NCBI RefSeq assembly: GCF_030580915.1
Contig: NZ_JAUQTA010000001.1
Span: forward strand, 1,054,001 to 1,118,000
DNA length: 64,000 bases
Source of the DNA: Nocardioides jiangxiensis
GTDB taxonomy: Bacteria; Actinomycetota; Actinomycetes; Propionibacteriales; Nocardioidaceae
Reading direction: 5' to 3'
Shown here one piece after another: positions 33,773 through 41,936 of the stretch. How positions within the stretch are numbered: position 1 is the stretch's first letter; each line of letters begins with the position of its first letter. The notes beneath the pieces were generated by a model, which did no database searches, was not told the origin of the DNA, and saw only the letters and a list, made by a program, of their open reading frames with translations. A program made the translations under genes and the position numbers.

Positions 33773-35025
33773 CGGATCGCCAGCTCCTCACGCATCAGGC
33801 GGGCCGCCTGCTCGTAGACCTCGAGCGTGCGGTCGGCGGTTCGTTCCCAGGAGAAGTGTCGCGCCTGCTCGCGCGCACCGATGGACAGGTTCAGCGCGAG
33901 GACCGGGTCCTCGATGATCCGGCGCAGGGCGTTGGCCCAGTCACGCGCCTCGTGCGTCGGCACGAGGAGTCCCGAGTGCCCCTGCCGTACGACGGTCGGC
34001 AGGCCGCCGACGTCGGCGGCCACGACCGGCGTGCCGGTCGCCTGCGCCTCGACGGCCACCAGCCCGAAGGACTCGTTGTAGCTCGGCACGGCGACCAGCG
34101 TCGCGGCGGCCATCCACAGCGCGAGCTCGGACTGCTCGACCGGCGGCACGAAGCGGACCACGTCGGCGATGCCGAGGTCGCGCGCCAGGTCGGCGAGTGC
34201 CGTGGGGTGCTCCAGGCCGGAGCCCGAGGGTCCACCGACCACGGGCACGACCAGCCGGGACCGCAGCGCGGGCGTCTCGGCGAGGAGGACGGCGACGGCA
34301 CCGAGCAGGACGTCGGGTGCCTTGAGCGGCTGGATCCGGCCCGCGAAGAGCAGGATGTGCGCGTCGAGCGGCAGCCCGAGCGCCTCGCGCGCCGCGGCCT
34401 TGTCGACCGGGACGAAGCGGTGCAGGTCGACGCCCGGGTGGACCACCTCGACGCGCGCGGGCTCGGCGTCGTACAGGTTGATGAGCTGCTTGGCCTCGAT
34501 GTCGGTGTTGGCGATGAGCACGTCGGCGGCCTCGACGACCTGCTCCTCGCCGATGACGCGGGCGGCCGGCTCCGGGGTGTCGCCGGCGGCGAGCGACTCG
34601 TTCTTGACCTTCGCCATGGTGTGCATCGAGTGGATCAGCGGCACGCCCCAGCGGTCGCGGGCGAGTGCGCCGACCTGCCCCGAGAGCCAGTAGTGCGAGT
34701 GGATCGCGGCGTAGTGGCCCGGGCGCTGCGACGCCTCGGCACGCATCACCTCACGCGCGAACGTGCACATCTGGCCGGGCAGCTCGGTCTTGCCGAGCCC
34801 CTCGAACGGACCGGCGTGGATGTTGCGCACGAGGATCCGGTCGCCCGCCTCCACGACCTGCGGCGCGCGGGAGGAGGTGGCACGGGTGAAGACGTCGACG
34901 GCGATGCCGCGCTCCGCGAGGCGGCGCGAGAGCTCCAGGACGTAGACGTTCATGCCGCCCGCGTCACCGGTGCCGGGCTGGTCGAGCGGCGAGGTGTGCA
35001 TGCTGACCATCGCGATGCGGGTCAT
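33769..35025 (-). CDS. mshA: D-inositol-3-phosphate glycosyltransferase (mycothiol biosynthesis)
   Basis: A 418-residue GT-B (GT4) glycosyltransferase transferring GlcNAc from UDP-GlcNAc to 1L-myo-inositol-1-phosphate, the first mycothiol step. The N-terminus [38 protein letters not shown] is the MshA signature. The donor-binding domain has [17 protein letters not shown] and the EX7E region [23 protein letters not shown] ribosome-binding site GAAGGAG precedes the ATG at good spacing. Presence of mshA places the host in the Actinobacteria. Co-transcribed with the YbjN gene. Confidence 0.96.
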   Translation of the reverse strand: MTRIAMVSMHTSPLDQPGTGDAGGMNVYVLELSRRLAERGIAVDVFTRATSSRAPQVVEAGDRILVRNIHAGPFEGLGKTELPGQMCTFAREVMRAEASQRPGHYAAIHSHYWLSGQVGALARDRWGVPLIHSMHTMAKVKNESLAAGDTPEPAARVIGEEQVVEAADVLIANTDIEAKQLINLYDAEPARVEVVHPGVDLHRFVPVDKAAAREALGLPLDAHILLFAGRIQPLKAPDVLLGAVAVLLAETPALRSRLVVPVVGGPSGSGLEHPTALADLARDLGIADVVRFVPPVEQSELALWMAAATLVAVPSYNESFGLVAVEAQATGTPVVAADVGGLPTVVRQGHSGLLVPTHEARDWANALRRIIEDPVLALNLSIGAREQARHFSWERTADRTLEVYEQAARLMREELAIR

Positions 35026-35171
35026 GCAGCCTCCTTCGTCTCGTCCGGGCCCTGCTGCCCGGGGCGTCCCGGTCTCTGCCGGGGCCCCAGCCGCGACAAC
35101 GACCGGTGTGGTTCAACCATTCCCGTTCCGTCGCCGGCGCACGCATCGGGCGCGCGCGGCCGGAGCGGCGG

Positions 35172-36032
35172 TCAGGCGAAGACGATGGTGCGGGCGCCCG
35201 TCATCAGGACGCGGTCCTCCGCGTGCCGGAGCACTGCCCGCGACAGGACCAGTCGCTCGACGTCGCGCCCGTGGGCGACCAGCTGCTCCGCGGTCCACGC
35301 GTGGTCGACGCGGGCGACGTCCTGCTCGATGATCGGGCCCTCGTCGAGGTCGGCCGTGACGTAGTGGGCGGTCGCGCCGATCAGCTTCACGCCGCGGGCG
35401 TGGGCCTGGTGGTAGGGCTTCGCGCCCTTGAAGCCGGGCAGGAACGAGTGGTGGATGTTGATGATCCGGCCGGGCAGCGCCGAGCAGAGGTCGTCGGAGA
35501 GGACCTGCATGTAGCGGGCCAGGACCACGAAGTCGACGGCGTGCTCCTCGACCAGCGCCAGCAGTGCGGCCTCCGCGGCGGGCTTCGACTCCTTCGTCAC
35601 CGGAATGTGCACGAAGGGGATGCCGTGGCGCTCGGCAATCGGCTGCAGGTCGGTGTGGTTGGAGACGATCACCGGGATGTCGACCGGGAGCTCGCCGTTC
35701 TCCCAGCGGTAGAGGAGGTCGAGCAGGCAGTGGTCCGCCTTGCTGACCATGAGCAGGACCCGTCGGCGCTGCGCCTCCGGGCGCAGGGTCACCGTCGTGT
35801 CGTACGCCGCGAGGGCGTCGTCGAGGAGGCTGCGGACCGCGCCGAGGTCGCTGATCGGCGAGTCGAACTCGGTGCGCATGCTGAAGGTGCCCGTGTCCGG
35901 GTCGGTGTACTGCTTGTTGTCGACGATGTTGCCCTGCGCCTGCACGACGCCTTCGGCGAAGGCGCGGATGATGCCGGGCTGGTCGGGGCAGCTGAGGGTC
36001 ATGACGTAGCGCTCCATGGTGCGCACCATCAT
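35172..36032 (-). CDS. purU: Formyltetrahydrofolate deformylase
   Basis: A 286-residue protein: N-terminal ACT domain (RYVMTLSCPDQPGIIRAFAEGV, about 8-80) and C-terminal formyltransferase-fold hydrolase domain with INIHHSFLPGFKGAKPYHQAH and the conserved aspartate in ADLDEGPIIEQDV. It hydrolyses 10-formyl-THF to formate and THF, balancing one-carbon pools. ATG 36032 overlaps the stop of the upstream iron-box gene by 4 bp; ATGs at 36029 and 36017 are in frame and 36017 would give a more standard N-terminus. The overlap implies it can be transcribed from the iron-box promoter. Confidence 0.9.
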   Translation of the reverse strand: MMVRTMERYVMTLSCPDQPGIIRAFAEGVVQAQGNIVDNKQYTDPDTGTFSMRTEFDSPISDLGAVRSLLDDALAAYDTTVTLRPEAQRRRVLLMVSKADHCLLDLLYRWENGELPVDIPVIVSNHTDLQPIAERHGIPFVHIPVTKESKPAAEAALLALVEEHAVDFVVLARYMQVLSDDLCSALPGRIINIHHSFLPGFKGAKPYHQAHARGVKLIGATAHYVTADLDEGPIIEQDVARVDHAWTAEQLVAHGRDVERLVLSRAVLRHAEDRVLMTGARTIVFA

Positions 36033-38692
36033 CGCCTACGTGCCTGCAGCCCTCTCAGGCGCGCCTCGCCCCGGGTCCAGGCCTGCCACGCCATGACACC
36101 GGCAAGGAGCGAGAGCAGCGTCGCGAGGAGAGGGATCCGGTTCTCCAGGTGCGGGTAGATCTCCCAGTGCACCAGGTAGATCCACATCGACGACGAGGCG
36201 AGCGCACCCACCAGCGGCACCACGCGCGCCGGCAGGCGGACCTCGCGCAGCCAGAGCAGCGCGAGCACGCCGAGGATCACGTAGGCGTCGCGGGCGGGCT
36301 CGTGCTCGAAGAAGCTCCAGACGCTGCCGACCGCGAGGGCGCTGACCACGAGGCGCTGCCGCACCGTCGCCGCACGTGCCGCAGCCCACCCCAGCGCGAA
36401 GAGGAAGAAGACGACCTGCGCGCGGTGCATGTAGTCACCGCCGCCGAGGTGCCATGCCCCGATCGTGAAGACGCGCTGGTCGAGGTCTCCCCCGGGCCAG
36501 GCACGCAGGCCGTAGCGCGGGACGAGGCCGACCAGCACGAGTGCCACGGGGAAGGCGAAGCGGTGACGGCGGCTGATCCGGTCGAGTGCGGGCACCGCGA
36601 GCAGCGCCGTCGCCGCGAGCATCAGCAGCAGCGCGACCTCGATGAACCAGTAGCGCCACTGCGGGTTGACCCAGTGGCCGGGACCGAGCAGCCAGTTGAG
36701 CAGGAGCACCTGCTTCCAGCCGACCCCCTGCTTGTACGTCGCCACCACGCCGATGACGAGGACGGCCGGGAGCGCGATCCGGCCGACGCTGCGGAGCGCG
36801 GCGCGGGTCCGCTCGGCACGGGGCAGGTCGACGTGGAACCGCGAGTAGTTGAACCCGAGGACGGCGAAGAGGGTGTGCGCGCCCCCGAGGAGGACGAAGA
36901 GGTTGGCATGGCTGCCGACGATCGTGACGATCGCCAGCGCCCGCAGCAGCACGGTCGTCTCGACCGTCCGGGCGGCGCCGAGCCACCGCGCGACGGGCCC
37001 GGCCGGCCGCGCCGCCAGGGACGCCCGGGCACTGGCCGGGAGGGCACAGCCGGCGAGCTCCTCGGCCGTGCGCGCGGTCCAGTCCGATGGCAGCGTCCCG
37101 AGCAGCGCCTCGAGCCGCAGCGACGCCTCGACGTAGGAGAGGGAGTCGCCGCCGAGCGACCGGAACGAGTCCCCGGGCCCTGCCGCCTTCCCGAGCAGGG
37201 CGGCGAAGAGCGCAGCCACACCGGCACCGTCGACGGTCTCCGGCTGCTCGGTCTCCGGCTGCTCGGTCTCCGGCTGCTCGTTCTCCGGAGGCGCGGCCTG
37301 GGCGACCAGCGCGCGGTAGTCGACCTTGCCGCTGGCCAGGCGCGGCAGGTCGACGGGCGTCAGCAGGCGTACGCCGGCCGGCGGCAGCCCCGTCGCCTCG
37401 CGCACCGCACGGAGGACGGCGGGCACGTCGACGCGGGCCGCGCCGGCGGCGACGGCGACCACGAGGTCGTCGCCCCCGTCGGCGACCGCGGCCACCACGC
37501 CGTTCGCCGCGAGAGCGCGCTCGACCCGGTCCAGGTCGACCCGCAGGCCGAAGACCTTCGCGATCCGTGCGCACCGCCCGACCACCTCGAAGAGGCCGTC
37601 GTCGCGCTGCCGGCCGAGGTCACCGGTCCGCAGCTCGTGGACGGTGCGGCCGAGGGCCAGCTCGGCGGTGGACGTGGCGTAGCCGAGCATGACGTTGTCC
37701 CCGCGGTAGACGAGCTCCCCGACGTCGGGGTCGCCGGTCAGGTCGGGCCGGGGCTCGATGGCGAGCGAGCCTCCCGGGATCGGGATGCCGATGGTGCCCG
37801 CGGCGTCGGCGGCGAGGTGCGGCGGCAGGAACGCCATGCGGGCGGTGGCCTCCGTCGCGCCGTACATGACCACGAGGTCCCAGCCGTGGGCCGCGCCGCG
37901 GGCGGCGTGCCGGCGTACCGCGTCGGGGGCCAGCCGACCTCCGGCCTGGGTGAGGTAGCGGAGGGTCGGCAGCTCGGTGCCGGTGAAGCCGAGGGACTCG
38001 AGCATGTCGAAGGTGTGGGGCACCCCCGGGAAGGTGGTGACACCGGCGGCCCGGGCCTCGTCCCAGAAGCGGGGGTCGGTGACCGAGCGCTCCGTGAGGT
38101 GCACCGTGGCGCCCGCCACGAGGTGGCTGTGCACCACGCTCAGGCCGTAGCAGTAGTGCACCGGGAGGGTGGTCGCGGCGACGTCGTCAGGGCGGATGCC
38201 GAGGTACTCGGCGATGGCCCGCGCGTTGGAGAGCAGGTTGTCGTGGCTGAGCCGCACCAGCTTCGGGCTGCCCGTGCTGCCGCTCGTGGAGAGGAGCAGC
38301 GCGAGGTCGGGGTGCAGGTCGTGCGCGCTGGTGGCGCGGTGCTCGACCAGCCCGGCCGGACCCCACTCCACGTCCGGGTCGTACGCCGCCGCCAGGCCGT
38401 CGCGGGCAGCGCCCGGACCGGTGAGCAGCACCGGCGAGCCCGCAGCCAGCGCCCCGAGCCAGGCGACGAGCGCGTCCGCGTCGTTGGCTGCTTCGAGGAG
38501 CAGCAGGCGTGGCGCGGGCCCGAGCCGCCGGGCGAACGCCGCGACACGCCCGGCCAGCTCGGCGTAGGTGATGCCGTCGGCCGTGCCGCTCCCCGTCAGC
38601 GCCGTGCAGTCGCCGTGGCGGGCGAGCAGGCGCACGAGCCCCGCGCCGCGGCGTTCGCCGGCCGGGAGGTCGTGGGGGTGGATGACGGACAC
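36029..38692 (-). CDS. Adenylation-carrier-acyltransferase-3 fusion, probably iron-regulated
   Basis: An 887-residue multidomain protein. Residues 1-465 are an ANL adenylation domain: STSGSTGSPK (135-144), YGATE (277-281), TGDLG (356-360) and A10 lysine 456 (LASGKVDYR). A PETEQ repeat linker (about 471-486) leads to a carrier protein (about 488-550) with phosphopantetheine site Ser517 in LGGDSLS. Residues about 575-880 form an acyltransferase-3 membrane domain of about 10 helices with His595 in IVGSHAN. It could load an acyl/aminoacyl group on its own carrier and move it to an acceptor at the membrane; acceptor unknown. GTG start 38692 lies nine bases after TAATAC, overlapped by a DtxR/IdeR-type iron box. 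It overlaps purU downstream. Confidence 0.8.
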   Translation of the reverse strand: MSVIHPHDLPAGERRGAGLVRLLARHGDCTALTGSGTADGITYAELAGRVAAFARRLGPAPRLLLLEAANDADALVAWLGALAAGSPVLLTGPGAARDGLAAAYDPDVEWGPAGLVEHRATSAHDLHPDLALLLSTSGSTGSPKLVRLSHDNLLSNARAIAEYLGIRPDDVAATTLPVHYCYGLSVVHSHLVAGATVHLTERSVTDPRFWDEARAAGVTTFPGVPHTFDMLESLGFTGTELPTLRYLTQAGGRLAPDAVRRHAARGAAHGWDLVVMYGATEATARMAFLPPHLAADAAGTIGIPIPGGSLAIEPRPDLTGDPDVGELVYRGDNVMLGYATSTAELALGRTVHELRTGDLGRQRDDGLFEVVGRCARIAKVFGLRVDLDRVERALAANGVVAAVADGGDDLVVAVAAGAARVDVPAVLRAVREATGLPPAGVRLLTPVDLPRLASGKVDYRALVAQAAPPENEQPETEQPETEQPETVDGAGVAALFAALLGKAAGPGDSFRSLGGDSLSYVEASLRLEALLGTLPSDWTARTAEELAGCALPASARASLAARPAGPVARWLGAARTVETTVLLRALAIVTIVGSHANLFVLLGGAHTLFAVLGFNYSRFHVDLPRAERTRAALRSVGRIALPAVLVIGVVATYKQGVGWKQVLLLNWLLGPGHWVNPQWRYWFIEVALLLMLAATALLAVPALDRISRRHRFAFPVALVLVGLVPRYGLRAWPGGDLDQRVFTIGAWHLGGGDYMHRAQVVFFLFALGWAAARAATVRQRLVVSALAVGSVWSFFEHEPARDAYVILGVLALLWLREVRLPARVVPLVGALASSSMWIYLVHWEIYPHLENRIPLLATLLSLLAGVMAWQAWTRGEARLRGLQARRR
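37235..37288. repeat. Coding tandem repeat, 15-bp unit (linker of the fusion protein)
   Basis: GGTCTCCGGCTGCTC occurs three times in tandem (37235-37249, 37250-37264, 37265-37279) plus a partial unit. On the minus strand it encodes the PETEQ linker repeats between adenylation and carrier domains; in-frame copy changes would alter linker length only. Confidence 0.8.
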
Positions 38693-38700
38693 CGGAGGAG

Positions 38701-38723
38701 TGTATTAGGCAAGCCTTACCTGT
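38701..38723 (-). promoter_or_regulatory. DtxR/IdeR-type iron box over the -10 of the fusion gene
   Basis: TTAGGCAAGCCTTACCTGT (38705-38723) matches the 19-bp consensus TWAGGTTAGSCTWACCTWA at 15 positions. On the minus strand it overlaps the start of the -10 TAATAC (38701-38706), nine bases before the GTG start at 38692. Iron-loaded DtxR/IdeR/DmdR should therefore repress this promoter; derepression when iron is scarce is inferred. Confidence 0.7.
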
Positions 38724-38775
38724 GTCGCCGCGATCTGCGTCACGCGGGTCACGTGCGATCTGGCAGACTCCCCGC

Positions 38776-39465
38776 ATGCAGACGATCGGTCTTGTCGGTG
38801 GCATGAGCTGGGAGTCCAGCGCGGAGTACTACAAGCTGCTCAACACGGGCGTCGAGTCACGCCTGGGTGGCCTGCACTCGGCCCGGACCGTGATGGCGTC
38901 GGTCGAGTTCGCGGAGCTCACCGCCCTCCAGGAGGAGGAGCGCTGGGACGACGTCGCGGAGATCCTCGCCAAGGCCGCGCGCGGCGTCGAGGCCGCCGGC
39001 GCCGACTTCCTCATGCTCTGCACCACGACGTTCCACCGCGTCGCCGAGCAGGTCGAGGCCGCGATCGACATCCCGCTGCTGCACCTGGGCGACGTCGTGG
39101 CCGAGGCCGTGAAGGCGCAGGGCATCGAGAAGGTCGCCCTGATCGGCACCATGTTCGCGATGTCGCGCACGTTCTTCACCGACCGGATCGCCTCCCACGG
39201 GCTCGAGGTGATCGTGCCGTCGTCCGAGTACCACGACCAGATCAACGCGGTCATCTACGACGAGCTGGTCCACGGCAAGGTCCTCGACTCCTCACGCAAG
39301 CGCGCGGTCAGGCTCGTCGAGCACCTGTGGGACCAGGGCGCCGGCGGCGTGATCCTCGGCTGCACCGAGCTCGAGCTGCTCGTGAAGCAGTCCGACGTCG
39401 ACCTCCCGATCTTCCCCTCGACCACGCTGCACGTGAGCGCCGCGCTCGACCGCGCGCTCGCCTGA
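38776..39465 (+). CDS. Aspartate/glutamate racemase family protein
   Basis: A 229-residue PLP-independent racemase. Both catalytic cysteines are present, in FLMLCTTTFHRVA (near residue 80) and ILGCTELELLV (near 196). The N-terminus TIGLVGGMSWESSAEYY and central KVALIGTMFAMSRTFFTDR match YgeA/RacX-type amino-acid racemases, which have broad or hydrophobic amino-acid specificity. ATG 38776 is six bases after CAGACT (38764-38769), a leaderless arrangement. D-amino acids could feed the cell envelope, but substrate is unknown. It is divergent from the iron-box gene. Confidence 0.87.
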   Translation: MQTIGLVGGMSWESSAEYYKLLNTGVESRLGGLHSARTVMASVEFAELTALQEEERWDDVAEILAKAARGVEAAGADFLMLCTTTFHRVAEQVEAAIDIPLLHLGDVVAEAVKAQGIEKVALIGTMFAMSRTFFTDRIASHGLEVIVPSSEYHDQINAVIYDELVHGKVLDSSRKRAVRLVEHLWDQGAGGVILGCTELELLVKQSDVDLPIFPSTTLHVSAALDRALA

Positions 39466-39474
39466 CGCCTGCGA

Positions 39475-39520
39475 CGTCACGTGGCCCGCCGGAGCCCCTT
39501 GGGGTGCGGGCCACATGACG
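39475..39520. terminator. Bidirectional terminator between racemase and RNase HI genes
   Basis: A 15-bp stem with one mismatch (39475-39489 with 39506-39520), with a small inner hairpin AGCCCC-TT-GGGGT. It lies between the two convergent stop codons. Confidence 0.7.
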
Positions 39521-39544
39521 TGTGCGGGCGCGGGCCGTCGCCGG

Positions 39545-40435
39545 TCAGGACTCCGGCGTGGACTGGTGGAAGCGCTGCACCCAGGTGTGGCCGGCACGCA
39601 GCCAGAGCGAGCTGGTCAGCACCGAGCCGCCCCCGCCACTGACCCGCCCGAGCACGAGCAGCGCTCCCGCAGCCAGCCGCTCGACCCGGGTCAGGTCGAA
39701 GCTCACGGGCTCGTCGTAGGGCGCGATCGCCTCGACCGCGTCGTCGCGCGACCACAGCACACCCGAGGCCGGGATACCCGACCAGTCGGCAGCGAGGAGG
39801 CCGGCGACGGCGGCCGGGTCGCGGCGTACCTCGTCGGTGAGGAGGGAGCGCTCGAGGGCGACCACCTGCTCCTCGTCGCTCATCGCGGCGTCGCCGAAGA
39901 GGTCCGGCTCGGGCTGCACGACCGTAGGCGCGTACGCCGCGTGGGCCTCACCGCGCGCCACCTCGGGCACGCCGGTGCCACTGAAGCCAGGGCCCGGGTC
40001 GGGGGCGATGCCCTCCTTCCAGGAGGCTGCGGCGGCGTTGGCGAGCTTGTCGGCGGCCTCGTTGAGCTCGTGGCCGGCATGACCCTTGACCCATTCGAAG
40101 CGCACGTTGGGGCGCATGGCGGCGTCGAGGGCCTTCATGATCTCGACGTTCATGACCGGCTTGCCGTCGGCCTTCTTCCAGCCCTTGCGCTTCCAGCCCG
40201 GCATCCACTTGGTGATCGAGTCGATCGCGTAGCGGCTGTCGCAGTAGATCAGCAGGTCCTCGTCGAGGTGCGCGGTCTGCTGGAGGAGGTCGAGGACGCC
40301 GGTGAGCTCACCCATGTTGTTGGTGCCGTGCGCCCAGCCGCCGCACGCCCAGTGCTGCTCGTCGACGTACCAGGCCCAGCCGGCGGGGCCGGGGTTGCCG
40401 AGGGCAGAACCGTCTGCAGCAGCGATGATCGTCAC
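39545..40435 (-). CDS. rnhA: Ribonuclease HI fused to a C-terminal SnoaL/DUF4440-like domain
   Basis: A 296-residue protein. Residues 1-150 are RNase HI with the DEDD residues in AADGSALGNPGPAGW (Asp8), NNMGELTGVLD, IYCDSRYAIDSI and HELNEAADKLAN. It cleaves RNA in RNA-DNA hybrids. After a linker, residues about 185-296 form an NTF2/SnoaL-like (DUF4440-type) domain: EEQVVALERSLLTDEVRRDPAAVAGLLAADW, then VEAIAPYDEP. The extra domain is not part of standard RNase HI (about 155 residues). GTG start 40435 gives the normal RNase H N-terminus; upstream codons are shadow. Divergent from the ABC1 kinase gene. Confidence 0.88.
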   Translation of the reverse strand: MTIIAAADGSALGNPGPAGWAWYVDEQHWACGGWAHGTNNMGELTGVLDLLQQTAHLDEDLLIYCDSRYAIDSITKWMPGWKRKGWKKADGKPVMNVEIMKALDAAMRPNVRFEWVKGHAGHELNEAADKLANAAAASWKEGIAPDPGPGFSGTGVPEVARGEAHAAYAPTVVQPEPDLFGDAAMSDEEQVVALERSLLTDEVRRDPAAVAGLLAADWSGIPASGVLWSRDDAVEAIAPYDEPVSFDLTRVERLAAGALLVLGRVSGGGGSVLTSSLWLRAGHTWVQRFHQSTPES

Positions 40436-40472
40436 GGCCCGGATCCTTTCATTTGTCGCTACCGTCGAGGAC

Positions 40473-41798
40473 ATGGCGAACGACGACGGTCCCCGGATGC
40501 GCCGCAGCGCGCTCGGCCGCTCCGCGCGCCTGGCTGCCCTCCCCGCGGCGTACGCCGGCCGCACGGCGCTCGGCGTCGGCAAGCGGATCGGGGGCAAGCC
40601 GGCCGAGGCGGTCATGAGCGAGGTGCAGCGGCGCACGGCCGACCAGCTCTTCACCGTGCTCGGTGAGCTCAAGGGCGGGGCGATGAAGCTCGCCCAGGCG
40701 CTCTCCATCTTCGAGTCCGCGCTCCCCGAGGAGATCGCAGGCCCCTACCGCGACGTCCTCACCAAGCTCCAGGACGCCGCTCCCCCGATGACCCTGCGGG
40801 TGCTGTCCGAGGTACTCGAGGAGGACCTCGGCCCGGCCTGGCGGCAGTCGTTCGCGGTCTTCGACGAGAAGCCCGTCGCGTCCGCGAGCCTCGGCCAGGT
40901 GCACCGCGCGACGTGGGCCGACGGCACCGACGTCGCGGTGAAGATCCAGTACCCCAACGCCGCGAAGGCCCTGCAGAGCGACATCCGCAACCTCTCCCGC
41001 ATCGCCCGCCTGATCGGCCTGCTGGCACCCGGGGTCGACATCAAGCCGCTGCTGGCGGAGATCGCCGACCGGGTCCGCGAGGAGCTCGACTACGAGCTGG
41101 AGGCATCCGCACAGCGGGTCTTCGCCGCCGAGTTCGACGGCGACCCCGAGATCGCGGTGCCGCACGTCGTGCACGCGACCAAGCGGGTGCTCGTGACGAC
41201 CTGGCTGGACAGCCCCCACTCGCTCGCCCGCGTGATCAAGGACGGGAGCCGCGAGGAGCGCCAGCGCGTCGGCGACCTCTACGCCCGCTTCCTGATCAGC
41301 GGCCCGGCCCGCACCGGCCTGCTCCACGCCGACCCGCACCCGGGCAACTTCCGGGTGATGGCCGACGGCCGGCTCGGCGTCGTGGACTTCGGCGCCGCGG
41401 CCCGCCTGCCCGACGGCCTGCCGGTCCCCCTCGGCTGCCTGCTGCGCCTGGCCTCAGACGACGACTGGGACGCGGTCGCGGTCGAGATGCGCGCCCAGGG
41501 CTGGTTGCTGCCCCAGACGAGGTTCGAGACCGAGGCACTGCGCGACTACCTGCGGCCGCTGCTGGCACCCGCGCGCGAGGAGGTCTTCGGCTTCAACCGC
41601 GCCTGGCTGCGCGCCGAGGCCGCGCGGGTCGCCGTACCGACTCCGGAGAACCTGTCGAAGGCGTTCAGGATCAACCTTCCCCCGGAGTACATGCTGATCC
41701 ACCGGGTCTGGATGGGCGGCATCGGCGTGCTCTGCCAGCTCGAGGTGGACCTGCCCTTCCGGGCCCTGCTGGAGGAGCACGCGCCGGGGTTCGCCTGA
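40473..41798 (+). CDS. ABC1/UbiB-family atypical kinase
   Basis: A 441-residue AarF/UbiB/COQ8-like protein. The family-specific helix motif reads GELKGGAMKLAQALS (KxGQ variant), followed by the alanine-rich nucleotide loop ASASLGQVHRA, lysine in VAVKIQYP, ELDYELEA (ExD), catalytic LHADPHPGNF and metal-binding VVDFGAA. The family has ATPase/kinase-like activity linked to isoprenoid lipids. ATG 40473 lies seven bases after TACCGT (40460-40465). It is adjacent to, but not co-oriented with, RNase HI; targets are unknown. Confidence 0.87.
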   Translation: MANDDGPRMRRSALGRSARLAALPAAYAGRTALGVGKRIGGKPAEAVMSEVQRRTADQLFTVLGELKGGAMKLAQALSIFESALPEEIAGPYRDVLTKLQDAAPPMTLRVLSEVLEEDLGPAWRQSFAVFDEKPVASASLGQVHRATWADGTDVAVKIQYPNAAKALQSDIRNLSRIARLIGLLAPGVDIKPLLAEIADRVREELDYELEASAQRVFAAEFDGDPEIAVPHVVHATKRVLVTTWLDSPHSLARVIKDGSREERQRVGDLYARFLISGPARTGLLHADPHPGNFRVMADGRLGVVDFGAAARLPDGLPVPLGCLLRLASDDDWDAVAVEMRAQGWLLPQTRFETEALRDYLRPLLAPAREEVFGFNRAWLRAEAARVAVPTPENLSKAFRINLPPEYMLIHRVWMGGIGVLCQLEVDLPFRALLEEHAPGFA

Positions 41799-41860
41799 GG
41801 TTCACCGGCGAGGGGCCGATCTCACACGTACGACGGTTCGGAGCACCGCTCGCGCGCCGA

Positions 41861-41866
41861 TAGAAT
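41861..41866 (+). promoter_or_regulatory. -10 element of the typA promoter
   Basis: TAGAAT at 41861-41866, a near-consensus -10, about 70 bp before the typA ATG. This gene therefore has a real 5' untranslated leader, unlike many neighbours. Confidence 0.5.
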
Positions 41867-41936
41867 CGCGAGGTTGCCCGTGTGTCTTCGGGCACCCACG
41901 TTCTTTGACGCCCACTCGAAAGCAGGCTGCCTCCGC

